From: Rhizobiales bacterium 2SD
GTDB lineage: Bacteria; Pseudomonadota; Alphaproteobacteria; Rhizobiales; Beijerinckiaceae
Assembly: GCA_005502805.1 (NCBI GenBank)
Contig: SCMY01000011.1
Location: 1-64,000, forward strand
Direction: 5' to 3'
Length of the DNA stretch: 64,000 nt
The translations under genes were made by a program, and so were the position numbers. Below the pieces are notes generated by a model. It saw only the letters and a list, made by a program, of their open reading frames with translations. It was not told the DNA's origin and made no database searches. This document shows positions 17,761 to 24,508 of this stretch, piece by piece (within the stretch, counting starts at the first letter, position 1; every line of letters begins with the position of its first letter).

Positions 17761-18798
17761 ATGGCTCGGGAAACATTCACGGACCTGGCACGCAGCCTCG
17801 CCGACCGGGCGGAGGCCGTGTGCCGCCGCTATCTCTCCGCGGGGCGCAGAAGTGGCGACTACTGGACTGTCGGGGACCTCAGTAACAACAAAGGTAAATC
17901 GCTCTACGTGCGCCTCGAGGGGACGCGCAAGGGGCGATGGACCGATTCCGCTACGGGGGAGTTCGGCGATCTGCTCGACGTCATCCGGGAAACCCGCGAT
18001 CTGCGTGAGCCGCGCGACCTCGCCGACGAGGTGCGACACTTCCTGGCGCTGCCGCTCGACGACCCGGCTGACCTGCGCGAAGCGCAACCCTATCAGTCCG
18101 CCCGCAGGGCGCCCGGCGCGCCGCGCCGGCTCTTCGCCATGGCTCGGCCGATCGCCGGCACGCTGGCCGAATCCTATCTCCGTTCGCGCGGCATCCTCTG
18201 CGGAGCCAGCGAACGCTGGCTGCGCTTCCACCCGGGCTGCTACTACCGGGATCACGACGGCGGGCGCACGCTGGTCCTGCCGGCCTTGCTGGCGGCGATC
18301 ACCTCGCCCGACGGCACGATCACCGGCGTGCATCGTACCTGGCTCGATCCCAACGGTGCCGGCAAGGCGCTTCTCGCCGAGCCGCGCCGGTCGATGGGCT
18401 CCCTTCTCGGCCGTGGCGTGCGCCTCGGCGGCACGGCTGGTATGGCCGCCCCTGCTCTTGTCGCCGGCGAGGGTGTCGAGACGCTGCTGTCACTGCGCAT
18501 GGTAATGCCGGCCATGCCCGCCATCGCGGCGACCTCTGCCAATCACCTCTCGGCGCTTGCGCTCCCGCCCGGCTGCGAGCGCCTCTATATCGCGACCGAT
18601 GCCGACGCGGCCGGGCGGCGCGGCGGCGCCGCTCTCGGCCGGCGCGCCCGTGCGGCCGGGCTCGTCGTCCTGCCGCTCGCGCCGCGCCTCGGCGATTTCA
18701 ACGAGGATCTCCGGCAGAGCGGCCCAGCCCCGCTCGCGGCATGGCTGCGGCTCCAGCTCGCCTCCGAGGACGTCGGCCTGCTCCTGCTCGACGGATGA
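17761..18798 (+). CDS. Toprim domain-containing protein (primase-like)
   Basis: The 345-residue protein has an N-terminal region without a CHC2-type Cys/His zinc-finger pattern (DUF7146-like), then a toprim fold from about residue 230. The conserved Glu is in VAGEGVETLLS and the DxD is in YIATDADAAGRRG near 280. Toprim proteins of this class resemble plasmid primases and would support DNA synthesis after transfer. It lies 90 bp behind the methylase-helicase gene in the same direction and is probably co-transcribed. The start follows GGGGCGCGACG. Confidence 0.85.
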   Translation: MARETFTDLARSLADRAEAVCRRYLSAGRRSGDYWTVGDLSNNKGKSLYVRLEGTRKGRWTDSATGEFGDLLDVIRETRDLREPRDLADEVRHFLALPLDDPADLREAQPYQSARRAPGAPRRLFAMARPIAGTLAESYLRSRGILCGASERWLRFHPGCYYRDHDGGRTLVLPALLAAITSPDGTITGVHRTWLDPNGAGKALLAEPRRSMGSLLGRGVRLGGTAGMAAPALVAGEGVETLLSLRMVMPAMPAIAATSANHLSALALPPGCERLYIATDADAAGRRGGAALGRRARAAGLVVLPLAPRLGDFNEDLRQSGPAPLAAWLRLQLASEDVGLLLLDG

Positions 18799-19049
18799 GC
18801 GGCCGGCAACGGGGGGCGGCCGGAGCGCGGCGCCGGCGGCGCGGCGGGCCCGGGCGGTCATGCGCCGGGGCCGCGCCCGCGGCCTGCCTGAGAGCCGCCC
18901 GCTACCACGCGGGCTCCGGACCTTCGGCGGCTGAAGCCGCTCGGCGCTGCGCTGGCCCGCGCGCTGCGCGCGCGGCTCCGGCCGGAACCCGCGTGGAGAG
19001 GGTCGCCGTCAGGCCGCGAGGGTCGCGGCCACAACCGACGGAGACTCTT
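18799..19049 (+). promoter_or_regulatory. GC-rich leader of the DUF2493 gene
   Basis: About 250 bp without a credible gene, very GC-rich with many short palindromes. Just before the start is a perfect 8-bp hairpin, GGCCGCGA at 19012-19019 with TCGCGGCC at 19023-19030. ACAACCGACGGAG and the ATG follow. The DUF736 leader ends with the near-identical ACCGACGGAG after its own hairpin. Confidence 0.5.
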
Positions 19050-19994
19050 ATGGACCCGTTCCTTCCGCACGACGACGCATCCGAGCCCGATCATACCACC
19101 TCGCCGACCGAGAGCTTCATCCGTGCGGCGCAGCTCTATGGCTACCGGCCCCATGAGGACGAGCCGGACCAGCGCCCCATGCCCGACGAGACGACCGTCG
19201 CGACCGCGCTCGCCGGGATCTTCGAAGCGCTCAGCAGCGCGCTCGTCGACACACGCCTCGAATCCGACCTCGAAGGCCTGCTCTGGGCGACCGTCAATCT
19301 CTTCCACCGCGCCGCCGACCGCCTGCAGCGGGATCTCGACCGCAACGAGGACGCCCAGCGCGTCAGCCAGCAGGAGCAGGACGGCTCCGAGGTGAAGTCG
19401 GTCGAGCTCGAACGGCTCACGGCACAGGGGATCGCCTTGATCGACCGTCGCGACGTTCTCGAGGACATGCGCGACGAGGCCTGCGGCTTGTTCGAGGCCC
19501 ATACCGGATCGAGTTGGCGCCCGCGCAGCGGCTCGAAGGTCAACCATGGCCGCCTCACCTCCGCGGTGATCGACTCGCGCGACTTCCTCGCGGCGCGGCG
19601 GCGCGCCGAGACGCAGGTCCTGCTCCCGCCCGGCACGAAGATCGCGGTCTCCGGTGGGCTCGACTTCAACGACCACCAGCTGATCTGGGACGTCCTCGAC
19701 AAGGCGCTGGCCCGCCACCCGGACATGGTGCTCGTCCATGGCGGCAGCCCGACTGGCACGGAGCGCATCGCCGCCTGCTGGGCCGAGAATCGCGGCATCA
19801 CCGAGATTCCGTTCAAGCCGGACTGGAAACGGCACAACCGCGCAGCGCCCTTCCGCCGCAATGACGAGATGCTCTCGATCGTGCCCGCCGGCGTCATCGC
19901 CTTCCCGGGGTCCGGCATCACCGACAACCTTTGCGATAAGGCTCGAAGCCTCGGCATCCCGGTCTGGCGTCCTCGCGAGGGCAGCGGCGCGTAA
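19050..19994 (+). CDS. DUF2493 (SLOG-fold) domain-containing protein
   Basis: The 314-residue protein has an N-terminal helical part (residues 20-170, of unknown role) and a C-terminal DUF2493 domain from about residue 196: KIAVSGGLDFNDHQ, DMVLVHGGSPTGTERIA and VIAFPGSGITDNLCDKA. The domain has a Rossmann-like SLOG fold related to DprA and nucleotide-binding proteins, so it may bind a nucleotide or signal molecule. The gene is a regular neighbour of toprim and DUF736 genes on rhizobial elements. The start follows ACGGAGACTCTT. Confidence 0.88.
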   Translation: MDPFLPHDDASEPDHTTSPTESFIRAAQLYGYRPHEDEPDQRPMPDETTVATALAGIFEALSSALVDTRLESDLEGLLWATVNLFHRAADRLQRDLDRNEDAQRVSQQEQDGSEVKSVELERLTAQGIALIDRRDVLEDMRDEACGLFEAHTGSSWRPRSGSKVNHGRLTSAVIDSRDFLAARRRAETQVLLPPGTKIAVSGGLDFNDHQLIWDVLDKALARHPDMVLVHGGSPTGTERIAACWAENRGITEIPFKPDWKRHNRAAPFRRNDEMLSIVPAGVIAFPGSGITDNLCDKARSLGIPVWRPREGSGA

Positions 19995-20640
19995 GCGCCG
20001 CCTTTCTTCTTCCCGGCGCGCAGCGCCACGCGCGCCGATATCGGGCCCGTCCGGATTCCAGAATCCGGGCGGGCGGATTTGCTGCATCCGCGGAGGGCCC
20101 GCGCACGGCGAGGAGCGCCGAAATGGGGCCGGCTTTGCGCCGGCGCGCTATCCTCGTGGCGCCGGTGTTGGAGAATGAGATGGCGCTTCGAAGCGTCCGT
20201 CCCCGGGGCGCCGCGCTGGCGCGGCCCGAGAGGGGGCCGGAGCCCCCGACGAACAGGTTCGGGATCACCTCTGGAAGGCGCCGCGGGCGCGAGGCGGCAG
20301 GGCGGGCGATCGCCGCTGGGTGCAGCGCCGTTTGGACGGGGTTTCCGCAGCGCTCGGCCGCGAGGCGGTTATCGGCGGCGAACGAAGGCCGGGCAGTCGC
20401 GATCGAGCAGGCCGGGACGGTGGCGCTGTCCGTCATATTGGCGGGGATGGCACAGGGGGCGTTGCGCGAGCGCGCCGTCATGCCGCACGGATCAAGCGGT
20501 CCGCCTCGGCGATCAGGTCCGGCGATGGTGGCCTCAGGGCCCCTCGCGGCCGGATGCGTTCAGACCATTCCCCCTTTGTGTCGCCTGTGTAGAGGACCGC
20601 TTGCCTATTGCGGTCAACCCCTGCGGGGTAAGCCCGGCCA

Positions 20641-20767
20641 AATATTCTGAAAAATTCGATTTCGGTCTGTTCGTGCGGGCCCAGGCGCTTTCCCGATCCT
20701 CGCCGCGCGCGGCTCGGGGAAAGCGCGGACCCGCCTGCTGCGGAAAATAGGATTTTTCAGAATTTTT
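20641..20767. repeat. Nested palindromic element, ~127 bp
   Basis: The outer arms are AT-rich: TTCTGAAAAAT at 20645-20655 is the exact complement of ATTTTTCAGAA at 20752-20762. Inside, GCGGG pairs with CCCGC, and GCGCTTTCCC near 20686 pairs with GGGAAAGCGC near 20717. The AT-rich ends contrast with the surroundings. It could be a MITE-like insertion or a large hairpin RNA. No flanking target duplication is obvious. Confidence 0.6.
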
Positions 20768-20811
20768 GTCCGAGCTGACCGCGGCAGGACGGCCCTCTTC
20801 AGCGGCGCCAT

Positions 20812-20847
20812 CGGGAATGGTCCCGACGCAACCGACGGAGAAGTACC
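20812..20847 (+). promoter_or_regulatory. Hairpin and translation start region of the DUF736 gene
   Basis: CGGGA at 20812-20816 pairs with TCCCG at 20821-20825, followed by ACGCAACCGACGGAGAAG and the start codon. The sequence after the hairpin matches that before the DUF2493 gene. Confidence 0.5.
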
Positions 20848-21171
20848 ATGGCCACCACGATCGCAAACCTGACCGTCAAGCAGGACGGCACCCTCGAAGG
20901 CATGCTGACCACCCTCAACGTCAACGTCCCGATCGCCCTCGTTCCCAACGCGATGCGGAACAACGAAGACTCGCCCGTGATCCGCGTCATCGCCCGCCGC
21001 AACGGCTTCGAGATCGGCGCCGGCTGGAACCGGACCTCGAAGCAGACCGGCGAGGAATACCTCTCGATCAAGCTGGCGGCCCCCGAGTTCGGCGTGATCT
21101 TCGGCAATCTGGCGCCGGCCCCGGGCAACGACCCCGACAAGAAGGTGATCCTCTGGAACCCGCCCGGTTGA
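20848..21171 (+). CDS. DUF736 domain-containing protein
   Basis: The 107-residue protein has the DUF736 pattern IANLTVKQDGTLEGMLTTLNVN, then FEIGAGWNRTSKQTGEEYLSIKLAAPEFG. Members are small beta-rich proteins, abundant on rhizobial plasmids and ICEs, with no established role. The first 20 codons and the start (ACGGAGAAGTACC) are unambiguous. A terminator follows 12 bp after the stop, so it is expressed alone. Confidence 0.92.
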   Translation: MATTIANLTVKQDGTLEGMLTTLNVNVPIALVPNAMRNNEDSPVIRVIARRNGFEIGAGWNRTSKQTGEEYLSIKLAAPEFGVIFGNLAPAPGNDPDKKVILWNPPG

Positions 21172-21182
21172 CGGGAAACAAG

Positions 21183-21212
21183 GCCGGCCCCGATCCGGGG
21201 CCGGCTTCTTTC
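21183..21212 (+). terminator. Rho-independent terminator after the DUF736 gene
   Basis: GCCGGCCCCG at 21183-21192 pairs perfectly with CGGGGCCGGC at 21196-21205 around a 3-nt loop, followed by TTCTTTC. The stretch from here to 21604 holds no gene I can support. Confidence 0.8.
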
Positions 21213-21604
21213 GTGTCGCGTCGTAACGCTGGCGGCGGGCCTCGAACCCGCCGCCAGCGTCGTGGACGTCGACCATCGATAAACGGTCTGCTGTCGTCGG
21301 CGTAGGGCAGATGTGCTGATGCCGGATGGACTGGTCGACATGCCGACGGCACAGCGCGGGTCGCCGAGCGCGGCATCCTCGACGAGAACGATTGACCGAA
21401 ACCGCGCCGACGCGCGCGCCGACGCGGCGGCAATCCTGCCCCCGCGGGGCTGGCCGGTGGGTCGCTGCCGCGCCACGGACCGCACCAACATCTCATGATC
21501 CAGCGGGGTCAAAGCCGGAACCCGGCATCGAGCCGGCTTCCGCCTTGCTGGAGCCGACCGGAGCCTGGAAAGCCTGCTCAGATCGTCCGAGGGTGCCATA
21601 GTAG

Positions 21605-21730
21605 TGCGGAGGGCTCAAGGACGAGCGGTACCCCCAATTTTCCCGCCGAACGCTGCGCGCCCGACGACAAAATCGGCTCCCCCGCTCGCCGCCTGTCGGC
21701 GGTCGCTGCGCGATCCTTGACCCCTCCGCA
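21605..21730 (+). repeat. Structured inverted-repeat leader, copy 1
   Basis: The ends at 21605-21621 and 21714-21730 are complementary over 17 bp with one mismatch (TGCGGAGGG and TCAAGGA against TCCTTGA and CCCTCCGCA). Inside are CCAATTTT pairing with AAAATCGG, and a CCGCC/GGCGG hairpin. A related element lies at 22694-22806 with different outer bases but kept pairing. Both stand about 48 nt before a small gene. Confidence 0.7.
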
Positions 21731-21778
21731 CCACCATGACCGCCGGCGTCGTCTTTCACACGAATTCAGGAGACGACG

Positions 21779-21943
21779 ATGCCGATCGAACAGCACATCG
21801 AGGAACTGCGCGCGGAACTCAGAAACTGCTGCGATGCCGACGAGCTCCGCCAGATCGCGGAGGAGCTGGAGATGGCCCTGGCCGAGCAAGAGGCGATGCT
21901 GGCCGAAGCCGAAGGCCCCTACACGAGCGCGCCGCCCTTCTAG
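21779..21943 (+). CDS. Small protein, 54 aa, helical and acidic
   Basis: The ATG follows ATTCAGGAGACGACG, a strong ribosome binding site. The product MPIEQHIEELRAELRNC is a charged amphipathic helix rich in Glu and Leu, probably a coiled coil, ending GPYTSAPPF. No family is recognised. It is preceded by the structured inverted repeat at 21605-21730, as is the gene at 22853. Confidence 0.65.
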   Translation: MPIEQHIEELRAELRNCCDADELRQIAEELEMALAEQEAMLAEAEGPYTSAPPF

Positions 21944-21978
21944 GGGGCGGCGTCGCGTTGCGGACGCGCTCGGCGGCC

Positions 21979-22257
21979 TCAGCCGTTGAGCGCGTCTTTG
22001 ACCGCCTTCGCCGGCGCAAAGCTCAGCTTGCGCGACGCGGCAACCTTGATCGTCGCACCCGTCGCCGGATTGCGCGCCTCGCGCGCGGGCACGTCCTTGA
22101 CCTTGAATTTGCCGAAGCCGGCGATGCTCGTCTCCGTCCCGCTCTTCGCTGCCGCGGCGATCTCCCTGAACACGCCGTCGACGATGGCCTTCGCCTGCGT
22201 CTTGCTCAGGCTGTGCTCGGCGGCGATCTTCTCGGCGATCTCGGCTGCAGTCGTCAT
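21979..22257 (-). CDS. hup: HU family DNA-binding protein
   Basis: The 92-residue protein is a complete HU/IHF-type protein: TAAEIAEKIAAEHSLSKTQ at the N-terminus, GFGKFKVKDVPAREARNPATG spanning the DNA-bending arm with its conserved Pro, and AFAPAK-like SFAPAKAVKDAL at the end. HU bends DNA and compacts the nucleoid, and plasmid-borne copies may replace host HU on the element. It is divergent to the repeats at 22440. The start follows AGGAGATATCGTCC on the minus strand. Confidence 0.93.
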   Translation of the reverse strand: MTTAAEIAEKIAAEHSLSKTQAKAIVDGVFREIAAAAKSGTETSIAGFGKFKVKDVPAREARNPATGATIKVAASRKLSFAPAKAVKDALNG

Positions 22258-22439
22258 GGACGATATCTCCTGTCGGGTTGATGACATCATTCGGTATCGC
22301 ATCGGGTTTGTGGCGGCGAAAGGGCAGCCAATCGCAGATCGCCGGAATCCACCGGAAATCGCTGATTTCGCGATTGCCGCGGTGCGGCCGTTGCCAGCAC
22401 CCATTTCTCGATGGTGTGGAGATTGCGGCGGAAAAGGTC

Positions 22440-22535
22440 GGGCGAGGCCCCTGCGGGGCACGGCTCTACTCGCCCCCTGCGGGGGCTCCCGGAGCCCACA
22501 AGCGGTCTCCGCCCTTCGGGTGACGATCCTCTCGC
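22440..22535 (+). repeat. 96-bp multi-hairpin repeat, copy 1
   Basis: It is a gap-free direct repeat of 23475-23570. Hairpins: GCCCC/GGGGC around TGC, then GCCCCC/GGGGGC around TGC. GGGCGAG at the left end can also pair with CTCGCCC inside. Between the copies the first hairpin changes from GCCCC/GGGGC to GTCCC/GGGAC, which keeps pairing. No gene in the next 300 bp is convincing. Confidence 0.75.
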
Positions 22536-22614
22536 GCGGTGGCGATGGCTACGTGCTTTCCGAGAACGATGAGAAGTCGAACCGGCGGTATAGTCGGCTG
22601 CCGCCGGCGGCGGA

Positions 22615-22642
22615 CACGACCCCTGATCGGGGTCGTGGTTTT
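22615..22642 (+). terminator. Rho-independent terminator
   Basis: CACGACCCC at 22615-22623 pairs perfectly with GGGGTCGTG at 22629-22637, followed by GTTTTC. It ends transcription from the 22440 region before the CT repeat. Confidence 0.75.
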
Positions 22643-22666
22643 CTCTCTCTCTCTCTCTCTCTCTCT
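22643..22666 (+). repeat. (CT)12 dinucleotide repeat
   Basis: Twelve CT units directly follow the terminator T-run. Such tracts are prone to slippage. No coding gene spans it. Confidence 0.9.
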
Positions 22667-22693
22667 GACGTCCGAGTGTACACCCGCCACTCC

Positions 22694-22806
22694 GGCGTCA
22701 AGGACTTCGCGGTGCCCCCAATTTTCCGACGCCCCTTGGGCGCCAGAAAATCGGTACCTCCGCTCGCCGCCGCTGGCGGTCGCTACGCGATCCCTGACGC
22801 CTCGCG
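22694..22806 (+). repeat. Structured inverted-repeat leader, copy 2
   Basis: GGCGTCAAGGA at the left and TCCCTGACGCC at the right are complementary with one mismatch. The conserved core has CCAATTTTC and GAAAATCGG, then CTCCGCTCGCCGCC and GGCGGTCGCT. It ends 47 nt before the gene at 22853. The first copy ends 48 nt before its gene. Confidence 0.7.
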
Positions 22807-22852
22807 CCTACGGTGCAGCCTCCTTCCGTCAGTTCGACGAAAGGAGACAGTC

Positions 22853-23230
22853 ATGACATCCAGGAATATCCGCACCATCGATAGCGGCAGTGCGCAATAC
22901 TGGCGCGACCGGACGGAAGGCTTTCGGCTCATCCGTGACGCCGAAGAGGCCGCCGTGCAGCTCGCGCGCGAGCCGCTGTACATCGCAGGTCGGTGGAACG
23001 AGGCGTACGGCGAATACGAGCCTGTCGAGAACCTCGAACCTTTCGGCACAATGGAGGAGGCAATCGCGGCCATCGAAGCCAATGAGACGGCGGTGAGCAT
23101 CCTGGTTGCGCAAGGTCGCACCCGCATCGGACGCTACGACATCTGGGCGGTGATCAAGGCGTTGAACCCCGATGGTGAACACATCGACGACCCGGCCTTC
23201 AACTCGCCCTTGAGTCTCGGCATCGCTTGA
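22853..23230 (+). CDS. Hypothetical protein, 125 aa
   Basis: The start is set by AAGGAGACAGTC before the ATG. The product is soluble, with REPLYIAGRWNEAYGEYEPVENL in the middle and a C-terminal VSILVAQGRTRIGRYDIWAVIKAL. No family is recognised. A structured leader precedes it and a terminator follows, so it is probably a single-gene unit. Related-looking leaders link it to the 54-residue gene at 21779. Confidence 0.7.
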   Translation: MTSRNIRTIDSGSAQYWRDRTEGFRLIRDAEEAAVQLAREPLYIAGRWNEAYGEYEPVENLEPFGTMEEAIAAIEANETAVSILVAQGRTRIGRYDIWAVIKALNPDGEHIDDPAFNSPLSLGIA

Positions 23231-23239
23231 GATCCACTT

Positions 23240-23269
23240 GAGAGGCGGCAGAAGCCGCCTCTCACCTTT
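23240..23269 (+). terminator. Rho-independent terminator
   Basis: GAGAGGCGGC at 23240-23249 pairs perfectly with GCCGCCTCTC at 23254-23263, followed by ACCTTTT. The stretch from here to 23474 has no supported gene. Confidence 0.85.
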
Positions 23270-23474
23270 TCTGTCTCGCCGGCAGCCAGGTCAGCCGGAT
23301 CGACCGGCTGGCCTGGCTTGTGACAGTCCGGCATTTCCCGCGATGGCAGCCTCATTTGCGCCTCGTGCAAGCCGGGCGCCGGCTTCGTGCGGGCTTTGGT
23401 CTTGCTGGAGCGGAGCCAGCTGAGCCTGATCAGGTCGTCCAGGATGCCATGGCGATCCCGAGGCGGACGATGTT

Positions 23475-23570
23475 GGGCGAGGTCCCTTCGGGACACGGCT
23501 CTACTCGCCCCCTGCGGGGGCTCCCGGAGCCCGCGAGCGGTCTCCGCCCTCCGGGTGACGATCCTCTCGC
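23475..23570 (+). repeat. 96-bp multi-hairpin repeat, copy 2
   Basis: Same length as 22440-22535, with only a few substitutions, including the compensatory change in the first hairpin. It lies about 70 nt before the interrupted small gene at 23642. Confidence 0.75.
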
Positions 23571-23641
23571 AAGATCGAGGCGGCCGGATCGACCGGCCGC
23601 CTCGATGGCGAGGGTTCCCCTCGCGCTCCCGCCGGCATCCG

Positions 23642-23788
23642 ATGGAGGCATGCGGTCCGTCGCAGCGCGAGGTGAGCGAGCGCGAGCTCTGCGGGCTGCG
23701 CGAGATCATCGAGCAGATCGAGACGTAGACGGTCGTGGGCTTCTCTGCCTATCGCGTCGTCTATGACGACGAGGCCGTGCCGCTCTGA
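23642..23788 (+). pseudogene. Small gene interrupted by TAG (48 codons if read through)
   Basis: From the ATG at 23642 the frame reads 28 codons ending CGLREIIEQIET, then TAG at 23726-23728, then 19 more codons (TVVGFSAYRVVYDDEAVPL) to TGA at 23786. The part after the TAG keeps the same frame, looks protein-like and ends inside a terminator hairpin, so the two parts were probably one gene. CAG to TAG would explain it. No family is recognised. Confidence 0.45.
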
Positions 23789-23798
23789 GCGGCACGGC
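23774..23798 (+). terminator. Hairpin overlapping the stop codon
   Basis: GCCGTGCCGC at 23774-23783 pairs perfectly with GCGGCACGGC at 23789-23798. The loop contains the TGA stop of the small gene. Confidence 0.6.
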
Positions 23799-23876
23799 TC
23801 AAAGCCGCTGGCCTGACGTCTTTGGTGTCGGGTCGGCTTTTCGCGGGCAGTCGGTCCTGGTCAACCTGGGGGCTGA

Positions 23877-24239
23877 TTACTTTCGCAGGCGCGCTTGGGT
23901 CGCGATCCGGAGGTCGGCCTTGCTCTTTTCGGCCAGCGCCGATGACAGCTCGTCGTAGTCGACCCCATTGCGTTTGAGCGCGCGGCGAGCGTCAGCCTCG
24001 CTGAACCCCAGCAGCTCGAACACGCTCATGTCCAACCGGGCCGCGATCCGTTCAATCGTGCGCAGGGTCGGGTTCCCCTTGGCCCGGGCGATCGAATAAT
24101 AGGTTCCCTTGCCGATACCGAGCTTGCTGATGAACCCGGGTGTGTCGTTGCTCTTCGCTTCCAGCTCCTGCAGGCGCATCGCCAGCATCTCGTTCAAAAT
24201 GGATTGCTCGCCCTCGCGGGGACGGCGCTGGTTGACCAT
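23877..24239 (-). CDS. XRE-family helix-turn-helix transcriptional regulator
   Basis: The 120-residue protein has an HTH_3-like domain at residues 20-75: LEAKSNDTPGFISKLGIGKGTYYSIARAKGNPTLRTIERIAARLDMSVFELL, with the recognition helix around KGTYYSIARAKG. The C-terminal 40 residues are helical and may mediate dimerisation. The start at 24239 gives a normal N-terminus (MVNQRRPREGEQS). Its own promoter holds half of the palindrome found before parA, mob and virB1, so it is the best local candidate for the repressor of those genes. Confidence 0.85.
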   Translation of the reverse strand: MVNQRRPREGEQSILNEMLAMRLQELEAKSNDTPGFISKLGIGKGTYYSIARAKGNPTLRTIERIAARLDMSVFELLGFSEADARRALKRNGVDYDELSSALAEKSKADLRIATQARLRK

Positions 24240-24308
24240 GGTGATGACCTGACCTCTGGGGCAGGACGAAATTTCCCCGTGCAGCCCCCCACACAGTGTC
24301 ATCAAACT

Positions 24309-24319
24309 ATTATACTGAC
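24309..24319 (-). promoter_or_regulatory. Promoter -10 with half operator of the XRE gene
   Basis: On the minus strand the sequence is GGTCAGTATAATAG, a perfect TATAAT -10 box overlapping the half-site GTCAGTAT. The full palindrome GTCAGTATATTGAC occurs before virB1. Confidence 0.5.
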
Positions 24320-24508
24320 CATTAGGTATCAATAGATCGAATTGTAATAGTTCGTTGTGAAGCGACGATCACAGGTTGCGAGTATGGGCTATCTCGCATG
24401 AGGGCGCTTCCGGCGAAAGGCCGGACGGGATACCGTGCACCATGGGTTTCGACCGAGGGGACGATCCCTTGCCCGCAAATGCTGATGGCGGGACGTATGA
24501 TCTGTCGG

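Larger units (their letters stand above)
19995..20847 (+). other. Non-coding or weakly coding intergenic region
   Basis: No convincing gene is present. ORFs on both strands (for example 20123-20650 plus, 19918-20481 minus) are rich in Arg, Ala and Pro, have no recognisable family, and look like chance open frames in GC-rich DNA. The region holds a large palindromic element at 20641-20767 and the DUF736 leader hairpin. Confidence 0.6.

Noticed and set aside
16190..17776. 528-aa minus-strand ORF
   Set aside because: Antisense to the helicase part of the 1441-aa gene; no domain or ribosome binding site supports it.
20123..20650. 175-aa plus-strand ORF in the gap before DUF736
   Set aside because: Arg/Ala/Pro-rich, no family, ends in the palindromic element; probably chance.
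21986..23230. 414-aa ORF ending at 23230
   Set aside because: Only the last 125 codons from 22853 have a ribosome binding site and protein-like sequence; the rest runs through the HU gene antisense, repeats, a terminator and a CT tract.
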